Assembly (NCBI RefSeq): GCF_000003605.2
Contig: NW_003151883.1
Location: 1-35,856, forward strand
Source of the DNA: Saccoglossus kowalevskii
Taxonomy: Eukaryota; Hemichordata; Enteropneusta; Harrimaniidae
Length of the DNA: 35,856 bases
Reading direction: 5' to 3'
This document shows positions 13,498 through 25,595 of this stretch, piece by piece. A program made the translations under genes and the position numbers. The notes below the pieces were generated by a model. The model searched no databases. It was not told the origin of the DNA and saw nothing but the letters and a program-made list of their open reading frames with translations. The first letter of the stretch is position 1. Each line of letters opens with the position of its first letter.

Positions 13498-14117
13498 GAG
13501 CATATATGCAATGCACTATGGGAGAGAAATTCAAATTTGGAACCACTGAGCATGTTAATGAGCATATATGCAATGCACTATGGGAGAGAAATTCAAATAT
13601 GGAACCACTGAGCATGTTAATGAGCATATATGCAATGCACTATGGAAGGGAAATTTAAATATGGAACCACTGAGCATGTTAATGAGCATATATGCAATGC
13701 ACTATGGAAGAGAAATTTACATTTGGAACCACTGAGCATGTTAATGAGCATATATGCAATGCACTATGGAAGAGAAATTTACATTTGGAACCACTGAGCA
13801 TGTTAATGAGCATATATGTAATGCACTATGGAAGGGAAATTTAAATATGGAACCACTGAGCATGTTAATGAGCATATATGCAATGCACTATGGAAGAGAA
13901 ATTTACATTTGGAACCACTGAGCATGTTAATGAGCATATATGTAATGCACTATGGAAGGGAAATTTACATTTGGAACCACTGAGCATGTTAATTAGCATA
14001 TATACAATGCACTATGGAAGGGAAATTTAAATATGGAACCACTGAGCATGTTAATGAGCATATATGCAATGCACTATGGAAGAGAAATTCAAATTTGGAA
14101 CCACTGAGCATGTTAAT

Positions 14118-15171
14118 GAGCATATATACAATGCACTATGGAAGAGAAATTTAAATATGGAACCACTGAGCATGTTAATGAGCATATATGCAATGCACTA
14201 TGGAAGAGAAATTTACATTTGGAACCACTGAGCATGTTAATGAGCATATATGCAATGCACTATGGAAGAGAAATTTACATTTGGAACCACTGAGCATGTT
14301 AATGAGCATATATGCAATGCACTATGGAAGGGAAATTTAAATTTGGAACCACTGAGCATGTTAATGAGCATATATGCAATGCACTATGGAAGAGAAATTC
14401 AAATTTGGAACCACTGAGCATGTTAATGAGCATATATGCAATGCACTATGGAAGAGAAATTTACATTTGGAACCACTGAGCATGTTAATGAGCATATATG
14501 CAATGCACTATGGAAGGGAAATTTAAATTTGGAACCACTGAGCATGTTAATGAGCATATATGCAATGCACTATGGAAGAGAAATTTACATTTGGAACCAC
14601 TGAGCATGTTAATTAGCATATATGTAATGCACTATGGAAGAGAAATTCAAATTTGGAACCACTGAGCATGTTAATGAGCATATATGCAATGCACTATGGA
14701 AGAGAAATTCAAATTTGGAACCACTGAGCATGTTAATTAGCATATATACAATGCACTATGGAAGGGAAATTTAAATATGGAACCACTGAGCATGTTAATG
14801 AGCATATATGCAATGCACTATGGAAGAGAAATTTACATTTGGAACCACTGAGCATGTTAATGAGCATATATGCAATGCACTATGGAAGAGAAATTTACAT
14901 TTGGAACCACTGAGCATGTTAATGAGCATATATGCAATGCACTATGGAAGGGAAATTTAAATTTGGAACCACTGAGCATGTTAATGAGCATATATGCAAT
15001 GCACTATGGAAGAGAAATTCAAATTTGGAACCACTGAGCATGTTAATGAGCATATATGCAATGCACTATGGAAGAGAAATTTACATTTGGAACCACTGAG
15101 CATGTTAATGAGCATATATGCAATGCACTATGGAAGGGAAATTTAAATTTGGAACCACTGAGCATGTTAAT
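14118..15171 (+). repeat. Ten-unit (620-bp) higher-order repeat
   Basis: The seven-unit series ac with AATATGG, a/H, a/H, c/N, a/F, a/H, c/N starts at 14,118 and again at 14,738, exactly 620 bp later. In the first copy it is followed by a/H with ttaattag, gt a/F, and a/F with ttaattag. After the second copy the order changes to b/F, b/F, c/N, so only the seven-unit part is repeated. The first unit of copy 1 has gaagag and that of copy 2 has gaaggg. Confidence 0.82.
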
Positions 15172-15419
15172 GAGCATATATGCAATGCACTATGGGAGAG
15201 AAATTCAAATTTGGAACCACTGAGCATGTTAATGAGCATATATGCAATGCACTATGGGAGAGAAATTCAAATTTGGAACCACTGAGCATGTTAATGAGCA
15301 TATATGCAATGCACTATGGAAGGGAAATTTAAATTTGGAACCACTGAGCATGTTAATGAGCATATATGCAATGCACTATGGAAGAGAAATTTACATTTGG
15401 AACCACTGAGCATGTCAAT

Positions 15420-15482
15420 GAGCATATATGCAATGCACTATGGGAGGAGAAATTTAAATTTGGAACCACTGAGCATTTTAAT
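15420..15482 (+). repeat. 63-bp unit (1-bp insertion)
   Basis: The unit reads TATGGGAGGAGAAATTT in place of TATGGGAGAGAAATTT, a gain of one G. It restores the phase lost at 3,393 and ends a run of 193 units without net length change. It also creates overlapping spurious 76-codon frames at 15,304-15,596. Confidence 0.93.
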
Positions 15483-15730
15483 GAGCATATATGCAATGCA
15501 CTATGGGAGAGAAATTCAAATTTGGAACAAATGAGCATGTTAATTAGCATATATGCAATGCACTATGGGAGAGAAATTCAAATTTGGAACCAATGAGCAT
15601 GTCAATGAGCATATATGTAATGCACTATGGAAGAGAAATTCAAATTTGCAACCAATGAGCATGTTAATTAACATATATGCAATGCACTATGGGAGAGAAA
15701 TTCAAATTTGGAACCACTGAGCATGTTAAT

Positions 15731-16040
15731 GAGCATATATGTAATGCACTATGGAAGAGAAATTCAAATTTGGAACCACTGAGCATTTTAATGAGCATAT
15801 ATGCAATGCACTATGGAAGAGAAATTTACATTTGGAACCACTGAGCATGTTAATGAGCATATATGCAATGCACTATGGGAGAGAAACTCAAATTTGGAAC
15901 CACTGAGCATGTTAATGAGCATATATGCAATGCACTATGGAAGAGAAATTTAAATTTGGAACCACTGAGCATGTTAATGAGCATATATGCAATGAACTAT
16001 GGGAGAGAAATTCAAATTTGGAACGACTGAGCATGTCAAT
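15731..16040 (+). repeat. Five-unit block, copy 1 (310 bp)
   Basis: The order is F with a GCATTTT end, a/H, b with CTCAAATTT, a/N, then an aac b/F unit with the rare GAACGACT and tcaatgag. The same order recurs at 18,212-18,521. The copies differ at a few sites: the first unit is gt/a here and gc/b there, and the fourth unit has gaagag here and gaaaag there. Confidence 0.82.
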
Positions 16041-16102
16041 GAGCATATATGTAATGCACTATGGAAAAGAAATTTAAATTTGGAACCACTGAGCATGTTA
16101 AT

Positions 16103-16165
16103 GAGCATATATGCAATGCACTATGGGAGAGAAATTCAAATTTGGAAACCACTGAGCATGTTAAT
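16103..16165 (+). repeat. 63-bp unit (GGAAACC insertion)
   Basis: An extra A in GGAAACC (about 16,145) makes this b/F unit 63 bp. It shifts the phase by +1 for the next 2.7 kb and lets one frame skip its usual TGA, giving spurious frames of 67 and 72 codons around 15,999-16,279. Confidence 0.93.
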
Positions 16166-16413
16166 GAGCATATATACAATGCACTATGGAAGGGAAATTT
16201 AAATTTGGAACCACTGAGCATGTCAATGAGCATATATGCAATGCACTATGGGAGAGAAATTCAAATTTGGAACCACTGAGCATGTTAATGAGCATATATG
16301 CAATGCACTATGGAAGGGAAATTTAAATTTGGAACCACTGAGCATGTCAATGAGCATATATGCAATGCACTATGGGAGAGAAATTTAAATTTGGAACCAA
16401 TGAGCATGTTAAT
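16166..16413 (+). repeat. 124-bp dimer repeat, c/N + b units
   Basis: Units at 16,166 and 16,290 are c/N with tcaatgag; units at 16,228 and 16,352 are b with F or N core. This makes two 124-bp dimers. The same dimer type returns at 17,468-17,839. Confidence 0.7.
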
Positions 16414-17095
16414 GAGCATATATGCAATGCACTATGGAAGAGAAATTTAAATTTGGAACCACTGAGCATGTTAATGAGCATATATGCAATGCACTATGGA
16501 AGAGAAATTCAAATTTGGAACCACTGAGCATGTTAATGAGCATATATGCAATGCACTATGGAAGGGAAATTTAAATTTGGAACCACTGAGCATGTTAATG
16601 AGCATATATGCAATGCACTATGGAAGAGAAATTTAAATTTGGAACCACTGAGCATGTTAATGAGCATATATGCAATGCACTATGGAAGAGAAATTCAAAT
16701 TTGGAACCACTGAGCATGTTAATGAGCATATATGCAATGCACTATGGAAGGGAAATTTAAATTTGGAACCACTGAGCATGTTAATGAGCATATATGCAAT
16801 GCACTATGGAAGAGAAATTTAAATTTGGAACCACTGAGCATGTTAATGAGCATATATGCAATGCACTATGGAAGAGAAATTCAAATTTGGAACCACTGAG
16901 CATGTTAATGAGCATATATGCAATGCACTATGGAAGAGAAATTTAAATTTGGAACCACTGAGCATGTTAATGAGCATATATGCAATGCACTATGGAAGAG
17001 AAATTTAAATTTGGAACCACTGAGCATGTTAATGAGCATATATGCAATGCACTATGGAAGAGAAATTCAAATTTGGAACCACTGAGCATGTTAAT
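16414..17095 (+). repeat. 186-bp trimer higher-order repeat
   Basis: From 16,414 the units run a/N, a/F, c/N, three times in order, then a/N, a/F, a/N, a/N, a/F as the pattern decays. The 186-bp trimer equals three units. The repeat ends before the unit near 17,158 with the rare TTCATATTT core. Confidence 0.8.
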
Positions 17096-17467
17096 GAGCA
17101 TATATGCAATGCACTATGGAAGAGAAATTCAAATTTGGAACCACTGAGCATGTTAATGAGCATATATGCAATGCACTATGGAAGAGAAATTCATATTTGG
17201 AACCACTGAGCATGTTAATGAGCATATATGCAATGCACTATGGAAGAGAAATTTAAATTTGGAACCACTGAGCATGTTAATGAGCATATATGCAATGCAC
17301 TATGGAAGAGAAATTTAAATTTGGAACCACTGAGCATGTTAATGAGCATATATGCAATGCACTATGGAAGAGAAATTTACATTTGGAACCACTGAGCATG
17401 TTAATGAGCATATATGCAATGCACTATGGAAGGGAAATTCAAATTTGGAACCACTGAGCATGTTAAT

Positions 17468-17839
17468 GAGCATATATGCAATGCACTATGGAAGGGAAAT
17501 TTAAATTTGGAACCACTGAGCATGTCAATGAGCATATATGCAATGCACTATGGGAGAGAAATTCAAATTTGGAACCAATGAGCATGTTAATGAGCATATA
17601 TGCAATGCACTATGGAAGGGAAATTTAAATTTGGAACCACTGAGCATGTCAATGAGCATATATGCAATGCACTATGGGAGAGAAATTCAAATTTGGAACC
17701 ACTGAGCATGTTAATGAGCATATATGCAATGCACTATGGAAGGGAAATTTAAATTTGGAACCACTGAGCATGTCAATGAGCATATATGCAATGCACTATG
17801 GGAGAGAAATTTAAATTTGGAACCACTGAGCATGTTAAT
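17468..17839 (+). repeat. 124-bp dimer repeat, three copies
   Basis: c/N units with a tcaatgag junction at 17,468, 17,592 and 17,716 alternate with b units at 17,530 (F, ccaat), 17,654 (F, ccact) and 17,778 (N). This is a three-copy 124-bp dimer of the same kind as 16,166-16,413. Confidence 0.78.
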
Positions 17840-18211
17840 GAGCATATATGCAATGCACTATGGAAGGGAAATTTAAATTTGGAACCACTGAGCATGTTAA
17901 TGAGCATATATGCAATGCACTATGGAAGAGAAATTTAAATTTGGAACCACTGAGCATGTTAATGAGCATATATGCAATGCACTATGGAAGAGAAATTCAA
18001 ATTTGGAACCAATGAGCATGTTAATGAGCATATATGCAATGAACTATGGAAGAGAAATTCAAATTTGGAACCACTGAGCATGTCAATGAGCATATATGCA
18101 ATGCACTATGGAAGAGAAATTTACATTTGGAACCACTGAGCATGTTAATGAGCATATATGCAATGCACTATGGAAGAGAAATTTACATTTGGAACCACTG
18201 AGCATGTTAAT

Positions 18212-18521
18212 GAGCATATATGCAATGCACTATGGGAGAGAAATTCAAATTTGGAACCACTGAGCATTTTAATGAGCATATATGCAATGCACTATGGAAG
18301 AGAAATTTACATTTGGAACCACTGAGCATGTTAATGAGCATATATGCAATGCACTATGGGAGAGAAACTCAAATTTGGAACCACTGAGCATGTTAATGAG
18401 CATATATGCAATGCACTATGGAAAAGAAATTTAAATTTGGAACCACTGAGCATGTTAATGAGCATATATGCAATGAACTATGGGAGAGAAATTCAAATTT
18501 GGAACGACTGAGCATGTCAAT
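18212..18521 (+). repeat. Five-unit block, copy 2 (310 bp)
   Basis: This is the counterpart of 15,731-16,040: F with a GCATTTT end, a/H, b with CTCAAATTT, an N unit with gaaaag, then an aac b/F unit with GAACGACT and tcaatgag. The offset is 2,481 bp, or 40 units plus the one base inserted at about 16,145. The rare gaaaag segment sits just before the aac unit here but just after it in the first copy (about 16,065). Confidence 0.82.
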
Positions 18522-18893
18522 GAGCATATATGCAATGCACTATGGAAGAGAAATTCAAATTTGGAACCACTGAGCATGTTAATGAGCATATATACAATGC
18601 ACTATGGAAGAGAAATTTACATTTGGAACCACTGAGCATGTTAATGAGCATATATGCAATGCACTATGGGAGAGAAACTCAAATTTGGAACCACTGAGCA
18701 TGTTAATGAGCATATATGCAATGCACTATGGAAGAGAAATTTACATTTGGAACCACTGAGCATGTTAATGAGCATATATGCAATGCACTATGGAAGAGAA
18801 ATTTAAATTTGGAACCACTGAGCATGTTAATGAGCATATATGCAATGCACTATGGAAGGGAAATTTAAATATGGAACCACTGAGCATGTTAAT

Positions 18894-18961
18894 AAGCATA
18901 CATGTATATGCAATGCACTATGGAAGAGAAATTTACATTTGGAACCACTGAGCATGTTAAT
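18894..18961 (+). repeat. 68-bp unit with a 6-bp insertion
   Basis: The unit begins AAGCATACATGTATATGC instead of GAGCATATATGC. The 6-bp insertion (CATGTA at 18,901-18,906, or an equivalent placement) replaces the usual palindrome GCATATATGC by another one, ATACATGTAT. It is the only length change above 2 bp in the window, and it shifts the phase by +6 for everything to the right. Confidence 0.93.
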
Positions 18962-19519
18962 TAGCATATATGCAATGCACTATGGAAGAGAAATTTAAAT
19001 TTGGAACCACTGAGCATGTCAATGAGCATATATGCAATGCACTATGGAAGAGAAATTCAAATTTGAAACCAATGAACATGTTAATGAGCATATATGCAAT
19101 GCACTATGGGAGAGAAATTCAAATTTGGAACCACTGAGCATGTTAATGAGCATATATGCAATGCACTATGGAAGGGAAATTTAAATTTGGAACCACTGAG
19201 CATGTCAATGAGCATATATGCAATGCACTATGGGAGAGAAACTCAAATTTGGAACCACTGAGCATGTCAATGAGCATATATGCAATGAACTATGGGAGAG
19301 AAATTTACATTTGGAACCACTGAGCATGTTAATGAGCATATATGCAATGCACTATGGAAGAAAAATTTACATTTGGAACCACTGAGCATGTTAATGAGCA
19401 TATATGCAATGCACTATGGAAGAGAAATTTACATTTGGAACCACTGAGCATGTTAATGAGCATATATGCAATGCACTATGGAAGAGAAATTTACATTTGG
19501 AACCACTGAGCATGTTAAT

Positions 19520-20015
19520 GAGCATATATGCAATGCACTATGGAAGGGAAATTCAAATTTGGAACCACTGAGCATGTTAATGAGCATATATGCAATGCAC
19601 TATGGAAGAGAAATTTAAATTTGGAACCAATGAGCATGTTAATGAGCATATATGCAATGCACTATGGGAGAGAAATTTAAATTTGGAACCACTGAGCATG
19701 TCAATGAGCATATATGCAATGCACTATGGAAGGGAAATTCAAATTTGGAACCACTGAGCATGTCAATGAGCATATATGCAATGCACTATGGGAGAGAAAT
19801 TTAAATTTGGAACCACTGAGCATGTTAATGAGCATATATGTAATGCACTATGGAAGAGAAATTCAAATTTGGAACCACTGAGCATGTTAATGAGCATATC
19901 TGCAATGCACTATGGGAGAGAAATTTAAATTTGGAACCAATGAGCATGTTAATGAGCATATATGCAATGCACTATGGGAGAGAAATTCAAATTTGGAACC
20001 ACTGAGCATGTTAAT
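19520..20015 (+). repeat. Eight-unit block, copy 1 (496 bp)
   Basis: Unit order: c/F, a/N/2, b/N with tcaatgag, c/F with tcaatgag, b/N, gt a/F, a unit starting GAGCATATCTGC with b/N/2, then b/F. The same order is at 31,489-31,984. In both places the next unit has the A-rich gaagaaaa segment with an H core. Confidence 0.85.
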
Positions 20016-20079
20016 GAGCATATATGCAATGCACTATGGGAAGAAAAATTTACATTTGGGAACCACTGAGCATGTTAAT
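20016..20079 (+). repeat. 64-bp unit (two 1-bp insertions)
   Basis: One extra G near 20,040 (TATGGGAAGAAAAATTT) and one near 20,060 (TTTGGGAACC) make this d/H-like unit 64 bp. The counterpart unit at 31,985 has the normal length, so the insertions postdate the block duplication or are sequence errors. It produces a spurious 93-codon frame at 19,912-20,193. Confidence 0.92.
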
Positions 20080-20575
20080 GAGCATATATGCAATGAACTA
20101 TGGAAGAGAAATTTACATTTGGAACCAATGAGCATGTTAATGAGCATATATGCAATGCACTATGGAAGAGAAATTCAAATTTGGAACCACTGAGCATGTT
20201 AATGAGCATATATGCAATGCACTATGGAAGAGAAATTCAAATTTGGAACCACTGAGCATGTTAATGAGCATATATGCAATGCACTATGGAAGAGAAATTC
20301 AAATTTGGAACCACTGAGCATGTTAATGAGCATATATGCAATGCACTATGGAAGAGAAATTCAAATTTGAAACCAATGAGCATGTTAATGAGCATATATG
20401 CAATGCACTATGGAAGAGAAATTCAAATTTGAAACCACTGAGCATGTTAATGAGCATATATGTAATGCACTATGGAAGAGAAATTCAAATTTGGAACCAC
20501 TGAGCATGTTAATGAGCATATATGCAATGCACTATGGGAGAGAAATTCAAATTTGGAACCAATGAGCATGTTAAT

Positions 20576-21133
20576 GAGCATATATGCAATGCACTATGGG
20601 AGAGAAATTCAAATTTGGAACCACTGAGCATGTCAATGAGCATATATGCAATGCACTATGGGAGAGAAATTCAAATTTGAAACCAATGAGCATGTCAATG
20701 AGCATATATGCAATGCACTATGGAAGAGAAATTCAAATTTGGAACCAATGAGCATGTTAATTAGCATATATGCAATGCACTATGGGAGAGAAATTCAAAT
20801 TTGGAACCACTGAGCATGTTAATGAGCATATATGCAATGCACTATGGGAGAGAAATTCAAATTTGGAACAACTGAGCATGTTAATGAGCATATCTGCAAT
20901 GCACTATGGGAGAGAAATTCAAATTTGGAACCAATGAGCATGTTAATTAGCATATATGCAATGCACTATGGGAGAGAAATTCAAATTTGGAACCACTGAG
21001 CATGTCAATGAGCATATATGTAATGCACTATGGAAGAGAAATTCAAATTTGGAACCACTGAGCATGTTAATGAGCATATATGCAATGCACTATGGGAGAG
21101 AAATTTAAATTTGGAACCACTGAGCATGTCAAT
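20576..21133 (+). repeat. Nine-unit haplotype block, copy 2 (558 bp)
   Basis: Identical by eye to 231-788, including the GAACAACT and ATCTGC marks. The offset is 20,345 bp, which is 328 units plus the 9 bp of net insertions between the two copies. The next unit differs (gt a/F here, gt b/F at 789). A looser relative of its first part lies at about 24,260-24,590. Confidence 0.9.
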
Positions 21134-21505
21134 GAGCATATATGTAATGCACTATGGAAGAGAAATTCAAATTTGGAACCACTGAGCATGTTAATGAGCA
21201 TATATGTAATGCACTATGGAAGAGAAATTCAAATTTGGAACCACTGAGCATGTTAATGAGCATATATGCAATGCACTATGGAAGAGAAATTCAAATTTGG
21301 AACCACTGAGAGTGTTAATGAGCATATATGCAATGCACTATGGGAGAGAAATTTAAATTTGGAACCACTGAGCATGTCAATGAGCATATATGTAATGCAC
21401 TATGGGAGAGAAATTCAAATTTGGAACCACTGAGCATGTTAATGAGCATATATGCAATGCACTATGGAAGAGAAATTGAAATTTGGAACCACTGAGCATG
21501 TCAAT

Positions 21506-21877
21506 GAGCATATATGTAATGCACTATGGGAGAGAAATTCAAATTTGGAACCACTGAGCATGTTAATGAGCATATATGCAATGCACTATGGAAGAGAAAT
21601 TGAAATTTGGAACCAATGAGCATGTCAATGAGCATATATGCAATGCACTATGGAAGAGAAATTCAAATTTGGAACCAATGAGCATGTTAATTAGCATATA
21701 TGTAATGCACTATGGGAGAGAAATTCAAATTTGGAACCACTGAGCATGTTAATGAGCATATATGCAATGCACTATGGAAGAGAAATTGAAATTTGGAACC
21801 AATGAGCATGTCAATGAGCATATATGCAATGCACTATGGAAGAGAAATTCAAATTTGGAACCACTGAGCATGTTAAT
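21506..21877 (+). repeat. 186-bp trimer with G-core units, two copies
   Basis: The series gt b/F, a/G/2 with tcaatgag, a/F with ttaatta occurs at 21,506 and again at 21,692. The copies differ at the ccact/ccaat site of the third unit and at its junction (ttaattag then ttaattaac). A b/F plus a/G dimer precedes them at 21,382. Confidence 0.75.
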
Positions 21878-22125
21878 TAACATATATACAATGCACTATG
21901 GAAGGGAAATTCAAATTTGGAACCACTGAGCATGTCAATGAGCATATATGCAATGCACTATGGGAGAGAAATTGAAATTTGGAACCACTGAGCATGTTAA
22001 TGAGCATATATGCAATGCACTATGGAAGAGAAATTTACATTTGGAACCACTGAGCATGTTAATGAGCATATATGCAATGCACTATGGAAGAGAAATTCAA
22101 ATTTGGAACCACTGAGCATGTTAAT
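21816..22125 (+). repeat. Five-unit block, copy 1, with TTAATTAA junctions
   Basis: Order: a/F ending ttaattaac, ac c/F with tcaatgag, b/G, a/H, a/F ending ttaattaac. The same order is found at 27,023-27,332. The TTAATTAA form of the junction was seen only here, at 15,664, at two further units near 22,246 and 22,308, near 25,283, and at 27,081-27,336. Confidence 0.82.
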
Positions 22126-23179
22126 TAACATATATACAATGCACTATGGAAGGGAAATTCAAATTTGGAACCACTGAGCATGTTAATGAGCATATATGCA
22201 ATGCACTATGGAAGAGAAATTTACATTTGGAACCAATGAGCATGTTAATTAACATATATGCAATGCACTATGGAAGAGAAATTTACATTTGGAACCAATG
22301 AGCATGTTAATTAACATATATGCAATGCACTATGGAAGAGAAATTTACATTTGGAACCACTGAGCATGTCAATGAGCATATATGCAATGCACTATGGGAG
22401 AGAAATTGAAATTTGGAACCACTGAGCATGTTAATGAGCATATATGTAATGCACTATGGAAGAGAAATTCAAATTTGGAACCACTGAGCATGTTAATTAG
22501 CATATATACAATGCACTATGGGAGAGAAATTCAAATTTGGAACCACTGAGCATGTTAATGAGCATATATGCAATGCACTATGGGAGAGAAATTCAAATTT
22601 GGAACCACTGAGCATGTTAATGAGCATATATGCAATGCACTATGGGAGAGAAATTCAAATTTGGAACCACTGAGCATGTTAATGAGCATATATGCAATGC
22701 ACTATGGGAGAGAAATTCAAATTTGGAACCACTGAGCATGTTAATGAGCATATATGCAATGCACTATGGGAGAGAAATTTAAATTTGAAACCACTGAGCA
22801 TGTTAATGAGCATATATGCAATGCACTATGGAAGAGAAATTCAAATTTAGAACCACTGAGCATGTTAATGAGCATATATGCAATGCACTATGGGAGAGAA
22901 ATTCAAATTTGGAACCACTGAGCATGTTAATGAGCATATATGCAATGCACTATGGGAGAGAAATTCAATTTTGGAACCACTGAGCATGTTAATGAGCATA
23001 TATGCAATGCACTATGGGAGAGAAATTCAAATTTGAAACCACTGAGCATGTTAATGAGCATATATGCAATGCACTATGGAAGAGAAATTCAAATTTGGAA
23101 CCACTGAGCATGTTAATGAGCATATATGCAATGCACTATGGGAGAGAAATTCAAATTTGGAACCACTGAGCATTTTAAT

Positions 23180-23489
23180 GAGCATATATACAATGCACTA
23201 TGGGAGAGAAATTCAAATTTGGAACCACTGAGCATTTTAATGAGCATATATGTAATGCACTATGGGAGAGAAATTCAAATTTGGAACCACTGAGCATAAC
23301 AATGAGCATATATGCAATGCACTACGGAAGAAAAATTCAAATTTGAAACCACAGCATTTTAATGAGCATATATGCAATGCACTATGGGAGAGAAATTCAA
23401 ATTTGGAACCACTGAGCATGTCAATGAGCATATATGTAATGCACTATGGAAGAGAAATTCAAATTTGGAACCACTGAGCATGTTAATGA
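23180..23489 (+). repeat. Five-unit block paralogous to 913-1,222, including a 60-bp unit
   Basis: Unit order: ac b/F ending GCATTTT; gt b/F ending GCATAAC; a 60-bp unit (23,304-23,363) with CTACGGAAGAAAAATTC and the 2-bp loss CCACAGC followed by GCATTTT; b/F/1 with tcaatgag; gt a/F. It matches 913-1,222 mark for mark but is closer to the array consensus. CCACAGC and GCATAAC were seen nowhere else, so common descent is the simplest reading. Confidence 0.87.
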
Positions 23490-25595
23490 GCATATATGCA
23501 ATGCACTATGGGAGAGAAATTCAAATTTGGAACCACTGAGCATGTTAATGAGCATATATGCAATGCACTATGGGAGAGAAATTCAAATTTGGAACCACTG
23601 AGCATGTTAATGAGCATATATGTAATGCACTATGGAAGAGAAATTCAAATTTGGAACCACTGAGCATGTTAATGAGCATATATGCAATGCACTATGGGAG
23701 AGAAATTCAAATTTGGAACCACTGAGCATGTTAATGAGCATATATGCAATGCACTATGGAAGAGAAATTCAAATTTGGAACCACTGAGCATGTTAATGAG
23801 CATATATGCAATGCACTATGGGAGAGAAATTCAAATTTGGAACCACTGAGCATGTTAATGAGCATATATGCAATGCACTATGGGAGAGAAATTCAAATTT
23901 GAAACCACTGAGCATGTTAATGAGCATATATGCAATGCACTATGGAAGAGAAATTCAAATTTGGAACCACTGAGCATGTTAATGAGCATATATGCAATGC
24001 ACTATGGAAGAGAAATTCAAATTTGGAACCACTGAGCATGTTAATTAGCATATATGCAATGCACTATGGGAGAGAAATTCAAATTTGGAACCACTGAGCA
24101 TGTTAATGAGCATATATGTAATGCACTATGGAAGAGAAATTCAAATTTGGAACCACTGAGCATGTTAATGAGCATATATGCAATGCACTATGGGAGAGAA
24201 ATTCAAATTTGGAACCACTGAGCATGTTAATTAGCATATATGCAATGCACTATGGGAGAGAAATTCAAATTTGGAACCACTGAGCATGTCAATGAGCATA
24301 TATGCAATGCACTATGGGAGAGAAATTCAAATTTGAAACCAATGAGCATGTCAATGAGCATATATGCAATGCACTATGGAAGAGAAATTCAAATTTGGAA
24401 CCACTGAGCATGTCAATGAGCATATATGCAATGCACTATGGGAGAGAAATTCAAATTTGGAACCACTGAGCATGTTAATTAGCATATATGCAATGCACTA
24501 TGGGAGAGAAATTCAAATTTGGAACCACTGAGCATGTCAATGAGCATATATGTAATGCACTATGGAAGAGAAATTCAAATTTGGAACCACTGAGCATGTT
24601 AATGAGCATATATGCAATGCACTATGGAAGAGAAATTCAAATTTGAAACCAATGAGCATGTTAATTAGCATATATGCAATGCACTATGGGAGAGAAATTC
24701 AAATTTGGAACCAATGAGCATGTTAATTAGCATATATGCAATGCACTATGGGAGAGAAATTCAAATTTGGAACCACTGAGCATGTCAATGAGCATATATG
24801 CAATGCACTATGGAAGAGAAATTCAAATTTGGAACCAATGAGCATGTTAATTAGCATATATGCAATGCACTATGGGAGAGAAATTCAAATTTGGAACCAC
24901 TGAGCATGTCAATGAGCATATATGCAATGCACTATGGGAGAGAAATTCAAATTTGGAACCACTGAGCATGTCAATGAGCATATATGCAATGCACTATGGG
25001 AGAGAAATTCAAATTTGGAACCACTGAGCATGTTAATGAGCATATATGCAATGCACTATGGGAGAGAAATTCAAATTTGGAACCAATGAGCATGTTAATT
25101 AGCATATATGCAATGCACTATGGGAGAGAAATTAAAATTTGGAACCACTGAGCATGTTAATGAGCATATATGTAATGCACTATGGAAGAGAAATTCAAAT
25201 TTGGAACCAATGAGCATGTCAATGAGCATATATGCAATGAACTATGGGAGAGAAATTCGAATTTGGAACCAATGAGCATGTTAATTAACATATATGCAAT
25301 GCACTATGGGAGAGAAATTCAAATTTGGAACCACTGAGCATGTTAATGAGCATATATGTAATGCACTATGGGAGAGAAATTCAAATTTGGAACCACTGAG
25401 CATTTTAATGAGCATATATGCAATGCACTATGGGAGAGAAATTCAAATTTGGAACAAATGAGCATGTTAATTAGCATATATGTAATGCACTATGGAAGAG
25501 AAATTCAAATTTGGAACCACTGAGCATGTTAATGAGCATATATGCAATGCACTATGGAAGAAAAATTTACATTTGGAACCACTGAGCATGTCAAT

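Larger units (their letters stand above)
1800..15419 (+). repeat. Domain rich in a/c units with N and H cores
   Basis: From about 1,800 the units switch from the F core to a mixture of N (tttaaattt), H (tttacattt) and F, and gaaggg units become common from about 1,985. The unit length is extremely constant: one 61-bp unit at 3,393, then 193 consecutive intervals from 3,454 to 15,420 with no net length change. Several local higher-order repeats lie inside and are listed separately. Stretches not listed, such as 3.5-7.1 kb, are irregular mosaics of the same unit types; for example aac/c/H, gt/a/F, a/H and c/H units recur between 4.7 and 6.6 kb in changing order. Confidence 0.85.
15420..20079 (+). 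repeat. Mixed transitional domain with most length variants
   Basis: Between 15,420 and 20,079 the array mixes b/F units with a/c units of N and H core and holds units of 63, 63, 68 and 64 bp. Short higher-order repeats (124 and 186 bp) and two block duplications lie here. The TTAATTAA junction appears at 15,664-15,671. Confidence 0.75.
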
